64,000 bases of DNA from NCBI RefSeq assembly GCF_032884065.1, contig NC_088873.1, positions 8,691,702 to 8,755,701 of the forward strand, written 5' to 3'. Of the stretch, positions 45,640 through 57,012 are shown piece by piece (positions within the stretch are counted from its first letter, which is position 1; every line of letters starts with the position of its first letter). The stretch comes from Artemia franciscana. Lineage: Eukaryota > Arthropoda > Branchiopoda > Anostraca > Artemiidae. A program made the translations under genes and the position numbers. Below the pieces are notes generated by a model. The model was not told where the DNA came from. It saw only the letters and a program-made list of their open reading frames with translations, and did no database searches.

Positions 45640-46076
45640 ACTTTGGGCCTGTTTCAAATTTTACAGGCAAATACAGCTTCAGCAATTATTTCAGAGCTAG
45701 GTAGCCTAATACAATTTGTGTGGCCAGAAGTTTAATTGTAAGATTTCAAATTGTGGTTGTCATTTGCCTTTTTAAGTCATTCCATTCAAGATGCTTTGGA
45801 TATTTTTTATTGTGATAAATTGTCTTAATGCTCTGAAAAGGGAAAATTATTTCAATTGCATAGGATAGGAAAATTTTGGTAGGCTAATTAATTCAAAGTC
45901 CTAAATTAGCCAGGGAAGTGTTTTTTTTTTTTTTTTTTCACTAAAAAATCACCACGTTCTTTGAACTCCAATTATATAGCCCTGTTTTTGGCCCCCTTGA
46001 TCCAGTTCCTGATTGTCATTTACACTAAATTTCACTTTTTCTGTTACCTATTTATGTTTGCACCAGTTTTACCATT

Positions 46077-46700
46077 GGGTAAAACTGGTACAAACAGTAT
46101 TACTGGCTTTCATATAAAGTGAATATACCACTTGATGCCTTTTGTAATGCTGTTTACAAATATAATAATCGCTTCTACTGCAAGTTCAGATTTAAGCACT
46201 TTTTGACCTCTTAAAAATGACCTATATATGGGGTCATTACAAATCTGTAATAGTTTAGAAACAAATTTGGGCTATATATTTGCACATCAGGGGGTGGGGG
46301 TAAAGTGTAGCATATATTAAATATGTAAACTAACCATTGCTTGAATTTTTTTATGTGTGTGCTGTTGCACTGGTGATTTCTCTTTTCATTAAAATTTGAT
46401 GTGCACAAACACATTAAAAAATAAACAGCAATGGTTAGTTTATGTATATAATATATGCTATGCTTTACCCCCACCCCCCTGATGTGCAAATATATAGCCC
46501 AAATTTGTTTCTAAACTATTACAGATTTGTAATGACTCCATTTATAGGTCATTTTTAAGAGGTCAAGAGGTGAAAAAGTGCTTAAATCTGAATTTGCAGT
46601 AGAAGAAATTATTATATTTATAAAGAGCATATAAGAAGGCATCAAGTGGTATATTCACTTTATATGAAAGCCAGTAATACTGTTTGCACCAGTTTTACCC
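46077..46700. mobile_element. fold-back element FB1, copy 3 (right arm only)
   Basis: The ends gggtaaaactggtacaaaca and its mirror ttgcaccagttttaccc enclose inverted halves centred near 46390. The outer arms (agtattactggctttcatat; aaagtgaatataccacttga) match FB1 copy 1. The left arm of the giant repeat lacks it: gtaatattgacaagaaatga there runs straight through. A second, isolated terminus (gcaccagttttacc) directly precedes the element. Target duplication unclear. Confidence 0.78.
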
Positions 46701-46924
46701 TTGTTTCTTGTTAATATTACTAAGGGGTCATAGTTAAGCACTAGAGAAGTCATTGTTAAATAACATGTGCTTATGTATATATAGCTTTTTGCTACTTATT
46801 CTTCTTTGGTTATATAATGCTTGATGTGGTATAAGCCAAGAGAAGGACCTGTAGACCTATAGAAGAAAACCTGTTAAAAAAAGATGATTCTTTGTAATTT
46901 GCATAATAATTATAGCTTTCTACA

Positions 46925-47150
46925 TGCAGCCCAGCTCTACTTTAGCCCCAACCCTCCTAATATGGAAATCTATAGCTGAAATTACATATTTTCTATTGAT
47001 TCTGCCAATCTATCCCTCAACCCTTGTACCTGTTAATTGAGGCAACTGTGGCAAAACAAGAACTGGAAAAACAAGTAACAGGTGGCAGAAAACATTGGAA
47101 ATATATAATTTGGGCTATATGTTTGCAAATTAGGCATGTTAGAGGTGAAT
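46925..47150. repeat. fold-back repeat FB2, copy 2
   Basis: The mirror of 44020-44235 in the right arm. It carries ctactttagccccaaccctc, the aattgaggcaactgtggca centre and gggctatatgtttgcaaatt. Confidence 0.55.
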
Positions 47151-47650
47151 TTCTTGTTGTTCATATTTTGATTTACAAATAAAGTGAATATACCATTTGA
47201 TGCCTTTTTGTATGTTCTTTACAAATATAGTAATTGCTTATTTTGCTAGTTCAAGTTTAAGCACTTTTTGACCTTACTTAACCTAACAAATTTTGGCAGT
47301 GAAAAAAATCAAAAATGACCAAAAACATGTACCTTAATTGAAAATTTGGCATCAAAGAAGAAGAAATACAGCATAATATTGTAAAATTTATTAATCCAGC
47401 CTAATTGTGGAAAATCAGTGCTCATAGATTATACAACATGTAAAAAATGGATTAATAATGAAACAGTAAGTTTGAGACCAATGTTTTAAGCTTTCTTATA
47501 CCCAAAAACTATTTGAGTATACTTTGGTCATTTTCAAGAGCTCAAAAACTTGTACTTGAAGCACTTACTATGTTTGTAAAAAATAAAAAAGGGCATCAAG
47601 GAGTATGTTCACTTTATTTGTAAATCAAACATATGAACAACAAAAAAATT
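47150..47650. mobile_element. fold-back element FB1, copy 4
   Basis: Inverted halves: aaagtgaataccatttgatg-like sequence near 47180 against catcaaggagtatgttcact near 47595. The centre (about 47300-47510) resembles the centre of FB1 copy 1, with gaagaagaaatacagcataa and gtaagtttgagaccaatgtt. It mirrors copy 2 in the left arm. Confidence 0.7.
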
Positions 47651-50229
47651 ACCAATTATTAGTATAGCTGCACAATTTTCCCCTGGGTATGTAGGCTTAG
47701 TGGAAGATCACTTATACCTGATCATGTCCCTACTGTTTTTACTTAGTTGAAAAAAAATCCAAAGAAAGTTCCTATTGAAAAGGAAAGAGATCAAAAGTGA
47801 GATTGAATTTGTCATAGCTTGGAGGTTTGTCCCTTCAGTCTGTTTAAAGAAAACAGATTCATAATTGAAGCTTTGTTCATTTCAATCTTAGGGATAATCT
47901 ACATTTGCTACACTTAATTAAATGGTTGTAAAGGGATACTTTTATTTATTTGTCTTGTTTGTTTTCTACATAATTTTTTAATCTTTAAATTGATATACAT
48001 TTCTTACAAATTAATTAGTCATATCATAGTTCCACTTGCAAGTTTTGACCTACTTTGTAACCCTGGTCTCAAAATTGCATATAAATTTATTGAAGCTAGG
48101 AAACATAGAACTCCTCTCTGTTTAAAAGAAAATGGATGGACATAGGTAGGTTTTAATACACTAAAGTCCTAGGGCCATGGAAATTAAAAAAAAACAAACA
48201 ATGAAGATTAACTTTAAAATTCTGGACATGACATAAATATAACATTCACAAAGAAAAACCATTCACAAAATTTTACTTTTGTGCTCAGTTGCCAACCTGA
48301 GCAATTGCCCTAAATTTTTAAACCTTGCAAAACATTCACCAGCCAATTCTTATGACCTACACTGTTGTCTGTACATCAAAAATTCATTGAAAAGGATGGA
48401 CCACCTTACTGACATTTCTTCCTTTGTACTTATATTTAATGGGTTTAAAAGAAAGCTCCTATGGCTAAGTCAGAAGCCTAGTAAAGGACCAGGTAATCCT
48501 TTAGACAGGAAGTGCAATAGGAAGCTAGGGGCCAGTCATCCTATGCTTTTGCATGTCCTTCCTGCTTACTGACCCCAGATTTCTCTAGGTAACCTCACTA
48601 CATCACTGACCAGTTACATCACTGACCTTTGTCCCAAACCAAATAAACTGCTAATGCCAGAAATTAAACCTGTGCCCTTTGGATAAAGGATTCTCAACCT
48701 AGAGTGCCAGCCACTTAGGAAGGAACACAAATGTCACCAGAGAACAAAAATTATTTGGAAAAAAGAAAATATTGACAAAAAAAAAATAATAACTCAAGTC
48801 ATAGTTGCTCATTGCTGTCCCACAAACAATATGTATTTCATTAAGACAAATAAATTTTTAAACAGGTATCAACAAAACTCCATCAGGGATTGTATTTACT
48901 TAAAGTACAATCAGCAATATTAATGCTTAGTTTTGTGATATTCTGGTTTTGAAATAATAAAAAAAGATAAATTATATGTTCCACTTGTTTTCCACAAGCC
49001 CATTTGAGAAAAATTATTTGTAACAACAATATACCCATGGTTGGCTCAGAATCTCTCTAAAATTCTTTAAACAGAAGGAATTTAAAAAAAATTATACTCA
49101 TCAGCCAGAAAAATATTAACATAACTCTCTAAACTTGGCACTTTTTAAGACAATTTTTAGCAAAGCAAATGCAAAACTTTAATGGTGTCCTATGTCATCT
49201 AAAAAAAAAACATTAAAATGTGTCAAATGAATTTTGATGTAAGATGCCTCAAATACTTTCAGTTGAATCTGTGAAATGAAGGGCCAGGTATTCCTTTACA
49301 TTTTATACAATATAAAAAAAAAAACGGTTCAAATTTTTTCACAAAAGAAGAAGCTTGATGTAAAAAAAATAAATGTATTTTTAACAGAAAGCAACTGACA
49401 TCAATGAAATCAAATAAAACAAAAATTCATGGAGAATAAATAATATAAGCCATATATTTAACCTATAATGAGGTGGCATAAAAGATTATTTCTAGAATTA
49501 GAAAAAAACAGTGTTATGGCTTAAAGTTCTGCTCAATCAACAGGAGTTGTCTAAGGCCAGAATAATTAAGAACTAAGGCCAGAGAAAAAGAAACTGATAA
49601 CCAAAAAATAAGGCACCCAAAAATTTCAGGACCCTTTAGAGGGAAAAGAAGTAGAGGTAGGTACTTCAAAATACCTTCCTGGGACATACTTTAGCCTGTA
49701 GACACATCCCTGAAAGTTTCATTTTCCTAGCCTAACCTCTTTCAAAGCTAGCCAAAAGTAGCTAAAGTAAAATTTTACCCCTACTGTATCTTAAAAATCC
49801 AGTTTAAATAGCAATCTCAACAAATAGCCTATAGACTATATAAAAGGCTATAGGTATTGGCCTAATCATTCTAAATTTTTTCCAACTATAGGATGGTTTA
49901 GAAACTAGGCATGTTTGATATAATAACATTTGACTAACTCACCAATGTGATAGCTGCCTCCCTAAGAATCAACCTTTTTAATAGGCTAACAAAAAAACTT
50001 TTCTTCAGACTCCTTATGAAGCTTAGCCTATGCAAGACAGGCCTAGAACACCAAAAACCCTTTAGATACTAAGGAATATGCATAATATTACTTACAGGTC
50101 ACTGAAAAGCTAAGATTATTTCTATTATTTACAGTTTCCTTGTCTTTTCTCTAGACTTAACGATTTCACATGTTTATCCATTTAAAAAAAGATATAGCAT
50201 TGACGTCACAATCCTCAAATAATCTTTTT

Positions 50230-50363
50230 ATTTGGGGTTTGCCCACGGACAAGTAATCCTGAGCGTTTGTGGGGATAATCCGACTAACCTCTGACGTCAT
50301 ATGTGTCTCAAAAAACGCTTGGATTAATCAGATTAGTAATCGGACAAGTAAACAAACGCACCC
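50230..50363. mobile_element. candidate MITE at the outer edge of the right arm
   Basis: A palindromic segment: taatcctgagcgtttgt (about 50254) pairs with aaaaaacgcttggatta (about 50311), and the right end is gtaaacaaacgcaccc. Related pieces occur at 34079-34100 (ggacaagtaatcctgagcgt) and at the palindrome centre (45400-45475). No coding capacity. Confidence 0.5.
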
Positions 50364-52588
50364 AGGGATAGATTGTCAATCCAAAGCAAAACATTTCAAA
50401 TTATAAGCATGATATGTAACCCAGAAAATATAAATAGTGTTTCTTTATATTTGTCTAAGGTATTTAGATTTTATCATATAAACTTCACAATAGTAAGTTT
50501 TGAATAGAAAGTTAAGACATAATTCTCTAGTACTCTAGGATTATGAGTTTTATTTCGTCACTGGGCTTAGTAACCACTCTACGTTTGTACTAGTTATTAT
50601 TAGTATTGATAAAATGATTGATGATTTATTCAATCCTCTAAATTGGCTGTAACCTAGGCCTAAAAAACATACTTCAGCCTGTATTGTTTTTTATTCATAG
50701 AAACAAGTTTCAAAATGTTTGCTTTTTAAAATGTGTGTGCTAGGATTTTGCTATCTTGATAATTTTATGGGTTTTAGGTTGTTGATTTTGATATAAGCCT
50801 AGAGAACAATATGTAGTAAAGGAGACTTGCTATACTTTACCCCCCACCCTATTGTACAGATCTAGATAGCCCAAATTGTATATTTCCAGTTCATTCTGCT
50901 ACCCATTACTTGTTTCTCTGGTTTTTGTTTCACTGCAGTTGATTTGGTTTACTGGTACATGGGTAGAAACAAGATAGAGAAATTTTGAGAATAGATGGGA
51001 AATATACAATTTTGGCTAGTTATTTGCACATTAGGAGGGGGGGGGGTAAAATGTAGCAAGGATGCACACAAAATTGCTAGCTTCAATTTATTCTGGGTAC
51101 CTTATTCTGCACATTATGAAGTAGGCTATGAATTGTTTTCTTAACATATTTCCTTCTCTAGCCATTTTCTTTTTCATGTGGTTTACCTAGGAAGAAACCC
51201 TGTTGGCTACATTACTTGATGTTTTATGCTCTTCAGGATTTTTGATTTTCAAGGTAATGTACTGCTTCAGGTACTTTGTCTTCATCATTTCCTCTTGTAT
51301 CCCTTTTTTTCAACACTCTGGTTATACAAGTCAAAATCTTTAGGTTCAACAAAGGTTTCTGAATGATTGATTTGGTAGAAAGCATTGTTTATTGCTGAGT
51401 TCTGACAGACCAGGGTAGGCTCCTCAACAGTTACTGTTTATTATTGGATGCAGCTGTATATGTGTACATAACCAGAGTCCCATAGTCCTGTCTCAAAGTC
51501 TCATCACCTTCTAGGAAAATGACTGTAAAAGCTCTTTGGCAGACCTGCTCATTTCCTAGAGTATTGAAATTTGGCTTAGAGATCTATTTATATTTCCAAT
51601 GAATTAATACACTTTAATCTATTCTGATAATAATACCCTCACCTCCTATGGGCTCCTGGTTTCTAGCCCAGTTTTGTAGTATCTCACTTCAAAAAGATCT
51701 CTAGTCCCCACTTGCATAGGATGCAATTGGTATTTGTTGTTCTTATATAACAAAATGATGGTCCCATAAGTCCCTTTAAAAAAATGATAAATGCACAGCA
51801 TTAATTTCATTCTCATGTTGCTCTGGCCAAAGCTAATCTCCATTTAAGTTCCAATTACAAAAAAAAACTTCCTACTATTCTACTGAACAGCAAGGGTGAG
51901 AGGGACCATATGGTCACATTTTTCCTAAATCATATGTGTTAGTCCTTAGTGATTCCAGTTCAAACAAGGTATATCATGCCTACCTGTCATGTAGAATTTG
52001 TTGATGTGGTTGGCAAGTTGGGTTGTTTAAGGACTCCGTGGCTTACTTTTGTTGTCAATTAATATAGGTTTAAAATCTCTATAATGTTTTGACTCAAAAA
52101 GGTACTAGATGTCTATCTTACTGGTAGAAATTTGGTTAGAAGGGGCATATATTACTTTTGTTCAAAGTCTCTGAAATTCAACAGTTTTGATTCAGTCAAT
52201 TGGAAGTCCATAGCTGGTTTTGAGCCTAGGGGAGTATTGTCCCAAGTTTTTGGAAAAAACCTGGGGCCTATTTTTAGATTACCCCCTTCTTTGACCACTG
52301 AAGTTGCAAGCCTCAAAGTGCATTTTTGATATGTCCTTGGATGAAATTAGCTCTTTATTAGATGTTGACTATTGCAAAACACTCCAAGTGGAGCTATTCT
52401 AGAGAGAAAAAAAGTAGAGTTGCCTTAATTAAATGCCTAAGCTCCACTATAACCACATCTAGGCTATCTTAAAGAATTCTATATTCAGGCATTGTCTGGG
52501 TTCTTCATTGAGTCAACATCTCTTTCGTGCTACATAAATTGACTTACTTGACTAAAGTCCCATTCAGCCTTGGTGTTTGTCTTGGGGC
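50364..52588. other. unrecognised region with one FB2-like repeat
   Basis: At 50820-51065 a fold-back resembles FB2: ctatactttaccccccaccc with tagcccaaattgtatatttc on the left and ggaaatatacaattttggct with ggggtaaaatgtagc on the right. Elsewhere I recognise no gene; frames of about 65 codons (51646-51843, 52132-52329) lack motifs. Confidence 0.45.
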
Positions 52589-52912
52589 CTATCTCCTCAC
52601 AAGCAAATATATTTGTTGTTTAAACTGCTCCCTGTTTTGTGCCAATCTTAGAAGACCAGGGAGGTTGCAGTCAAAGTTCCCCTTCCAGTGCTTTGGAGGG
52701 TGACTGCAAGGGCAATAACCATGGATACAACCTTTGAAGGCGATTTTTGGTATTTGGTTGTTGCACATGCACTGGACATGGCCAAGCCACCTGAATTGTT
52801 GGACATAGACCCAGTTCAGGATGGTAGTGTTATGCTGAAGTCTTTTGAGTAGGTTGGCATTTGAGACTTCATTGAGATTTGTGTATGTAATGCCAGCAAT
52901 TTGATGCAGCAT
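52589..52912 (-). pseudogene. RTE-like ORF2 C-terminal fragment
   Basis: A 107-codon frame containing FRWLGHVQCMCNNQIPKIAF, then HPPKHWKGNFDCNLPGLLRL and an AQNR-type ending. The RWLGH-x-x-M and IPK-x-A motifs mark the C-terminus of many RTE-like ORF2 proteins. The frame begins with an alternative part of the linker (LLKRLQHNTTILNWVYVQQ). It is cut from its RT. Confidence 0.7.
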
Positions 52913-52958
52913 TGTCTCAAATGTGGCAAGTTGCCAGTATTTATTTTATATTTATCTT

Positions 52959-53107
52959 ATTTGAACTCAGTAAATTATCACAAATTGAATTTAATCCAAA
53001 TTCACCTGTATCTCTATTTATGGAATTATTCTCGAATAAATTTTTTTTAATTTCTAATAGGTGAATTTGGATTGAATTCAATTTATGATAATTTATTGAG
53101 TTCAAAT
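52959..53107. repeat. near-perfect hairpin, 49-bp arms
   Basis: Arms 52959-53007 and 53059-53107 are inverted copies (ttgaactcagtaaattatca against tgataatttattgagttcaa) around a 51-bp AT-rich loop. A MITE or palindromic insertion inside the RTE-like fragment is likely; no target duplication identified. Confidence 0.75.
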
Positions 53108-53544
53108 AAAGTAAATATCACCTCACCTAAAAGCTATGACCTCTGTCCACATAATATGTCAGATAAATCTAATGAACTGGAACTGAAAAGGACAAAGAGA
53201 CTGGCTTCTGCTGTTGCATTGAAAAAAATCAAGAGCAGTAAACTATATGTAATTAGTTTATTAGGTATAAATTTTGTTTGGTTTTAGTCATGTCTTTTAG
53301 TTTTACTGCTGATGATGAACACTTATATGTGTTCAAAATATCCAGTTAAATTTTAAATCTGTTCAGTGTCAATAAAAAGGTTTCATCCCTATTTTGAACT
53401 GTTTTACTTTTGTCAATACAGAATTGATGTAGGTTTTGGTGGTTCTTTCAGGGGATCTCCACATGACTTTTCATTGCTCTCTGTGTTTGAAATAAGTGTT
53501 GGTTACTACCAGCTTGTTGTCTTTGCAGTATTCCAGAAGGCACT

Positions 53545-54030
53545 CACCTTTTTTTGTTTCTGGTGCCATGTCAAAATTTTCATAATTCAAGCCCACTACT
53601 GCATTAAAGTCTCCAATAATGAGAATTATGTCTTATTTTGGAATAGAGTCTGTGATGCTTTGGAGTTGGCTGCAAAATTCATCTGAGTCTTCATTGCTAT
53701 GAGAAGAATCCAGCACATAAACCTGGATGATGCTCAGGTTTGCAGTCAAACCTTCAAGCCGGATAGCAATGATACATTCAGAGGCTAGAGTTGTAGAGAT
53801 GAGTGATTTCTTTGCTTTCTTAAAAAGAATAGATCTAACTCCTCAGCAATGAATTCCATCATAACAACCTGACAAAAGTAGTGTTGTGGCCCCAATCCTT
53901 TCAACACCAGTTACTGGAAGATGGGTTTCTGACAGACCAATGATGTCCCATTTATACCTGTTGATTTCTCATACAAGTAGATCCTTCTTTCCTTCCTTAG
54001 CCAGGATCCTTACATTTAGATGTCCTATTG
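53545..54030 (-). pseudogene. RTE-like endonuclease fragment
   Basis: Read from about 54030, the frame gives IGHLNVRILAKEGKKDLLV, EINRYKWDIIGLSETHLPVT (catalytic Glu in SETH), then ECIIAIRLEGLTANLSIIQV and ILIIGDFNAVVG, interrupted by several stops (after LLV, after GIHC and after SIPK). These are APE-type endonuclease motifs of RTE-like ORF2 proteins. A sister copy with the same wording (VNIRTLAKQ, EINRYNWDVIGLSEIHL) lies at 60160-60436. The His box and everything downstream are missing. Confidence 0.72.
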
Positions 54031-54851
54031 CCAATGTTGTCTTAGGGATAAAAAGGGTAAAAATGTTGTCTTAGGGGTTAAGGGTAAAAAGTGAGATTGG
54101 TTTAAAGGTTCCATGACTTGGTTTAACTTGGTTTAAAGGTCCTGACTTGGTTTAAAGGTTCCATATCAACAGCAATGAAAACAATCTGCTTTTTTATTGT
54201 TTTAATTCTGTTTGTTCAACTTTTTTCAGTTTAGCTTAGACTTTGCTTCTTTTACAGTGAATCATCACTTTTTTTTAAACAGTTTCTTTTGATCTTTCGT
54301 GAATGTTACTTGCCAAGTTTTCTTTGGATGTTCTTGTTTGGCAATATTAGCTTAAATATTAATATAACTTGTTTTAATTATTGTTGCAGCAATAGCTGCA
54401 ACATAGTAAAGCACAAACCATGACTCATGGTAACCAAAAATTTAGATAAGTTTAAAAAAGAAACTGTAAGTGAGAAAAATTGCCATTATTTAACTTATTC
54501 TTAATAGTAAAAAGTTATTTTGAAAACAAATTTAATGGAATTTCTAAAAAAATACTCTGAACCCTTTAAAAAAAGGTGTTGGATCAAAAAAGAAATTACA
54601 CTATTGGAATCACCAGGGCCAAAAACCCTATTCAGGAAACATATGCTCTCTTGGCTTGAACAATAAGGATGATCCCTTTTTTTCCATGGGTAGCACTGAT
54701 TTGTCCTCATTTTTTTCCTTTTTTTTTCTCCATTGCTAGCAGGACACTGAAACATCATAGAAAGGTGTTTAGACTTCCCTGTAGAGCAAATGGCTACATC
54801 TGCATACTTTTGTAATTAACAAAACACAATATTAAAAAAAAAATCTTTCAG
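54031..54851. other. unrecognised sequence before the coiled-coil exon
   Basis: A short direct duplication of ggtttaaaggttccatgac- and ttggtttaaagg-type sequence occurs at 54095-54165. Otherwise nothing recognised; the last 30 bp form the acceptor region of the next exon. Confidence 0.4.
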
Positions 54852-55022
54852 GAACTCTCATCAAATGGATTTGATAGTTTTGTTGAAGATAACAGACTAT
54901 GTACAATCAGCTTAATAAATTCGACCATAAGTTTATACCATTCATATAGAAACCTACATGAGCTACGAAAAGCTGAAGATGATAAGGTTCAGAAACTGGT
55001 GATTGAACTTTCTGATTATCAG
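54852..55022 (+). CDS. coiled-coil protein exon (tentative ADIP/SSX2IP-like)
   Basis: An acceptor (aaatctttcag) precedes 54852 and gtatag follows 55022. The 171-nt exon is fully open in phase 0, 57 codons: SSNGFDSFVEDN, then CTISLINSTISLYHSYRNLH and ELRKAEDDKVQKLVIELSDY. The second half has a heptad-like charged pattern. The order, a GF-x-S-F segment, a hydrophobic L-(I/V)-N-S/C-x-Y stretch, then RK/RNL-rich helices, recalls the N-terminal region of ADIP/SSX2IP (afadin- and alpha-actinin-binding, centriolar-satellite and junction protein). The next recognised exon (62201) continues in phase 0. No exon upstream was identified. Identity is tentative; that it is an exon is better supported. Confidence 0.55.
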
Positions 55023-55246
55023 GTATAGTATTATTTCAATATTTCTCATAACTTTGATAATTAGATAATTTTGAACTGTTTTACTTTCGAGCAAAATTAG
55101 ATCAAGGGGAGTGCTTAACTTGTACTGGTTAACTTAATTGTCAAAAGGACACTTAGGAACATCCCAGGAATGGTCAAGGGTTTTAAGTTGAAACTGTTAA
55201 AGGAAGATGTTGAGCTAAACAAAATGCATGGTAAAGTGGTCAAAGT

Positions 55247-56110
55247 TCAGTTCTCAATTGCCAGGATAACAGAATCAAGGGGGATGTGCTCCCTATTTTC
55301 CTGTTTTATCATTCTTAATTGTCTATCTATGGTATTTTCAATAAAGTTAATTTGGTAGCCACTAGAGAATAGAATATCTTTAACATGATATAAATCAGAA
55401 TTTACATATTTACATGAACTGATTTTTAGAACTCTTTTGACTAAAGAGATTATTACCCCTCTTTTCACAGTAAGAGTGTGATTTAATGAGACATGTAGAT
55501 GCCAATCATTATGGGCTGGTTTTCTATGTATAGAAAATTCAAGACTAGGAATGTTTTTATAATTAAAACATCCAAGAAAGGGAGCTTTCCTGAATCATGC
55601 ATTTGTATTATGAATTGGAGATTTGAATCAAAAGAGTTCAAATGTGCCGAAAAATCTTTTAGAGACTCCTGTCTATTGATCCAAAATAGAAAGAATATCA
55701 TCAATTAAGCAAAACCAGAGAGAGTGTTTTAAGTGGAAACTATTCAAAGAAGATTGTTCTATGAAATCCATGTAAAAATTTGTCAAATAAGGAGACAAAG
55801 CAGTGACTATGTCTAGGCCCATGACTTGAAGGAAAAGTTTTTAGAACTTGTTGTAAAGACGAACTAGTATCATTATTGTGTAAGCAGATTGTGCTATGAG
55901 ATGCCTGTAAAAATATGCCAAATAAGGAGTCAAAACAGTGCCCATGGGTAGGCCTATGATTTGAAGGAAACATTTTTCTTGGAACTTAAAAATACAAAGA
56001 AAACTTGTTACAAAGACAAGCAAGTGTTGTTAATGTGTCAATTTACAAGGTTTTGTAATCTGACCAAGCAGAATTTTCCACTAATTTTCTTTGTAAGGCC
56101 TGCTCACATT
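55247..56110 (-). pseudogene. Penelope-like element reverse transcriptase remnant
   Basis: In minus-strand order and mixed frames: LQRKLVENSAWSDYKTL, TLTTLACLCNKFSLYF and FQEKCFLQIIGLPMGTVLTP (the G-x-PMG-x3-(S/T)P motif). A second, diverged copy of the PMG segment follows (LSPYLTNFYMDFIEQSS), then LWFCLIDDILSIL (the DD motif), then LNSFDSNLQFIIQMHDSGKL and PFLDVLIIKT with a KP-T-like box, then KRGVIISLVKRVLKISS (thumb). This is the RT order of Penelope-like elements; no GIY-YIG domain was seen. The PMG segment is duplicated in tandem (55735-55850 and 55870-55990). Many stops and frame changes show it is inactive. Confidence 0.75.
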
Positions 56111-56124
56111 TATGGACATTGCAG

Positions 56125-57012
56125 GAAGTAAGTTGTTTGTCTGTGTGTCTGTCTACTGACGTCATGTTTGTGTGTCGACTGACGTCATATTTGTCAACTG
56201 ACGTATCTATCTATATATATAAAAATAAGTTGTATGTGTGTCTGTCGAGTGACGTCATGTTTTTATGTCGACTGACGTCATGTTTGTGTGTCGACTGACG
56301 TCATGTTTGTCGACTGACGAAATTACAGACCGGGACATCAGGACACGAATGACGACCGGGACACCGGGACATAGGGAATATAAATGACGACCGGGACACT
56401 CAAAGAGAAAGCGACTGGGACATAAATGACGACCGGGACACAGGGAATATAAATGACGACCAGGACTTACGAATATACAACATTCTTCGCTGTCCCAATG
56501 TCTGTGCATATAAATAGATCGTCAGGTTTACCGACTCTTGAACATGCAACATATAATTGTCCATGGGAAAAATAATCCGTATTCAGATCTATACCTCATT
56601 ATTCTAATGATTGCCCTTGAGCTTTGTTGATGATGATTGCTAATCGAACATTCCCTGTGTCCCAGTCGTCATTTATATATTCCCCCTGTGCCCTCCGCGT
56701 CCCCATTGTAGTTTTGTCCCTGTGTCCCGGTTGTGATTTATATTCCCTGTGTCCCGGTTGTTATTTTTGTCATGGTGTCCCAGGCTGTAATATCCCTTTA
56801 TATCCCTGTGTCCCGGTCGTCATTTGTGTTCCGGTCTGTAATTTCGTCAGTCGACAAACATGACGTCAGTCGACAAAAAACTTCATGACGGCATAATGCT
56901 CAATCCTTATAATGACGTCAGTTGACAAACATTATGTCAGTTGATTCGACAAACATGACGTCAGTCGACAGTCGACAAACATGACGTCAGTACACAAACA
57001 ATTTATATATAG
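56125..57012. mobile_element. Helitron remnant inside an inverted satellite
   Basis: The left part (56125-56466) repeats gtcgactgacgtcatgtttg many times and then gacgaccgggacac..gggaatataaat. The right part (56653-57012) carries the reverse complements (ttccctgtgtcccggtcgtc; cagtcgacaaacatgacgtc). Between them is a helicase C-terminus (next entry). An AT-rich block, ctatctatatatataaaaat, at about 56206 and atttatatatagat near 57001 may mark the borders. Such short repeat arrays often occupy Helitron ends; the exact termini are not fixed here. Confidence 0.65.
56467..56652 (-). pseudogene. Helitron helicase C-terminus (PIF1-type motif VI)
   Basis: One minus-strand frame reads NVRLAIIINKAQGQSLE, two adjacent stops, GIDLNTDYFSHGQLYVAC, SRVGKPDDLFICTDIGTAKN, VVYS, then TAA at 56467-56469. 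INKAQGQSL and GQLYVACSRV are the closing motifs of the PIF1-like helicase domain of Helitron RepHel proteins, and the NGTAKN-VVY-like ending is typical of their C-terminus. The rest of the protein is gone. It may belong to the same family as the upstream-domain fragment at 22634-23040, but the two do not overlap and cannot be compared. Confidence 0.85.

Larger units (their letters stand above)
45640..50170 (-). repeat. giant inverted repeat, right arm
   Basis: The reverse-complement partner of 40367-44990. Coordinates pair with sums of about 90.53 kb at the outer end, 91.40 kb in the middle and 90.55 kb near the centre. The shifts are explained by an 898-bp insertion in the left arm and about 0.85 kb of insertions in the right arm. 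The outermost matching segment (50148-50184, ttccttgtcttttctctaga then gatttcacatg) corresponds to the left flank of LINE C at 34254-34289. Confidence 0.9.
52589..54030 (-). mobile_element. RTE-like LINE fragment, internally deleted
   Basis: The minus strand carries an APE-type endonuclease block (about 53545-54030) and an ORF2 C-terminal block (52589-52912), with no RT between them. The intervening 53010-53540 holds a hairpin and unrelated sequence. The RTE-like label is inferred from the endonuclease wording and the RWLGHV C-terminal motif. Confidence 0.65.

Noticed and set aside
56255-56863. Repetitive frames with CPGRHLYSLCPG-like repeats
   Set aside because: They are translations of the short satellite in non-coding frames; the true coding remnant is the helicase C-terminus in another frame.
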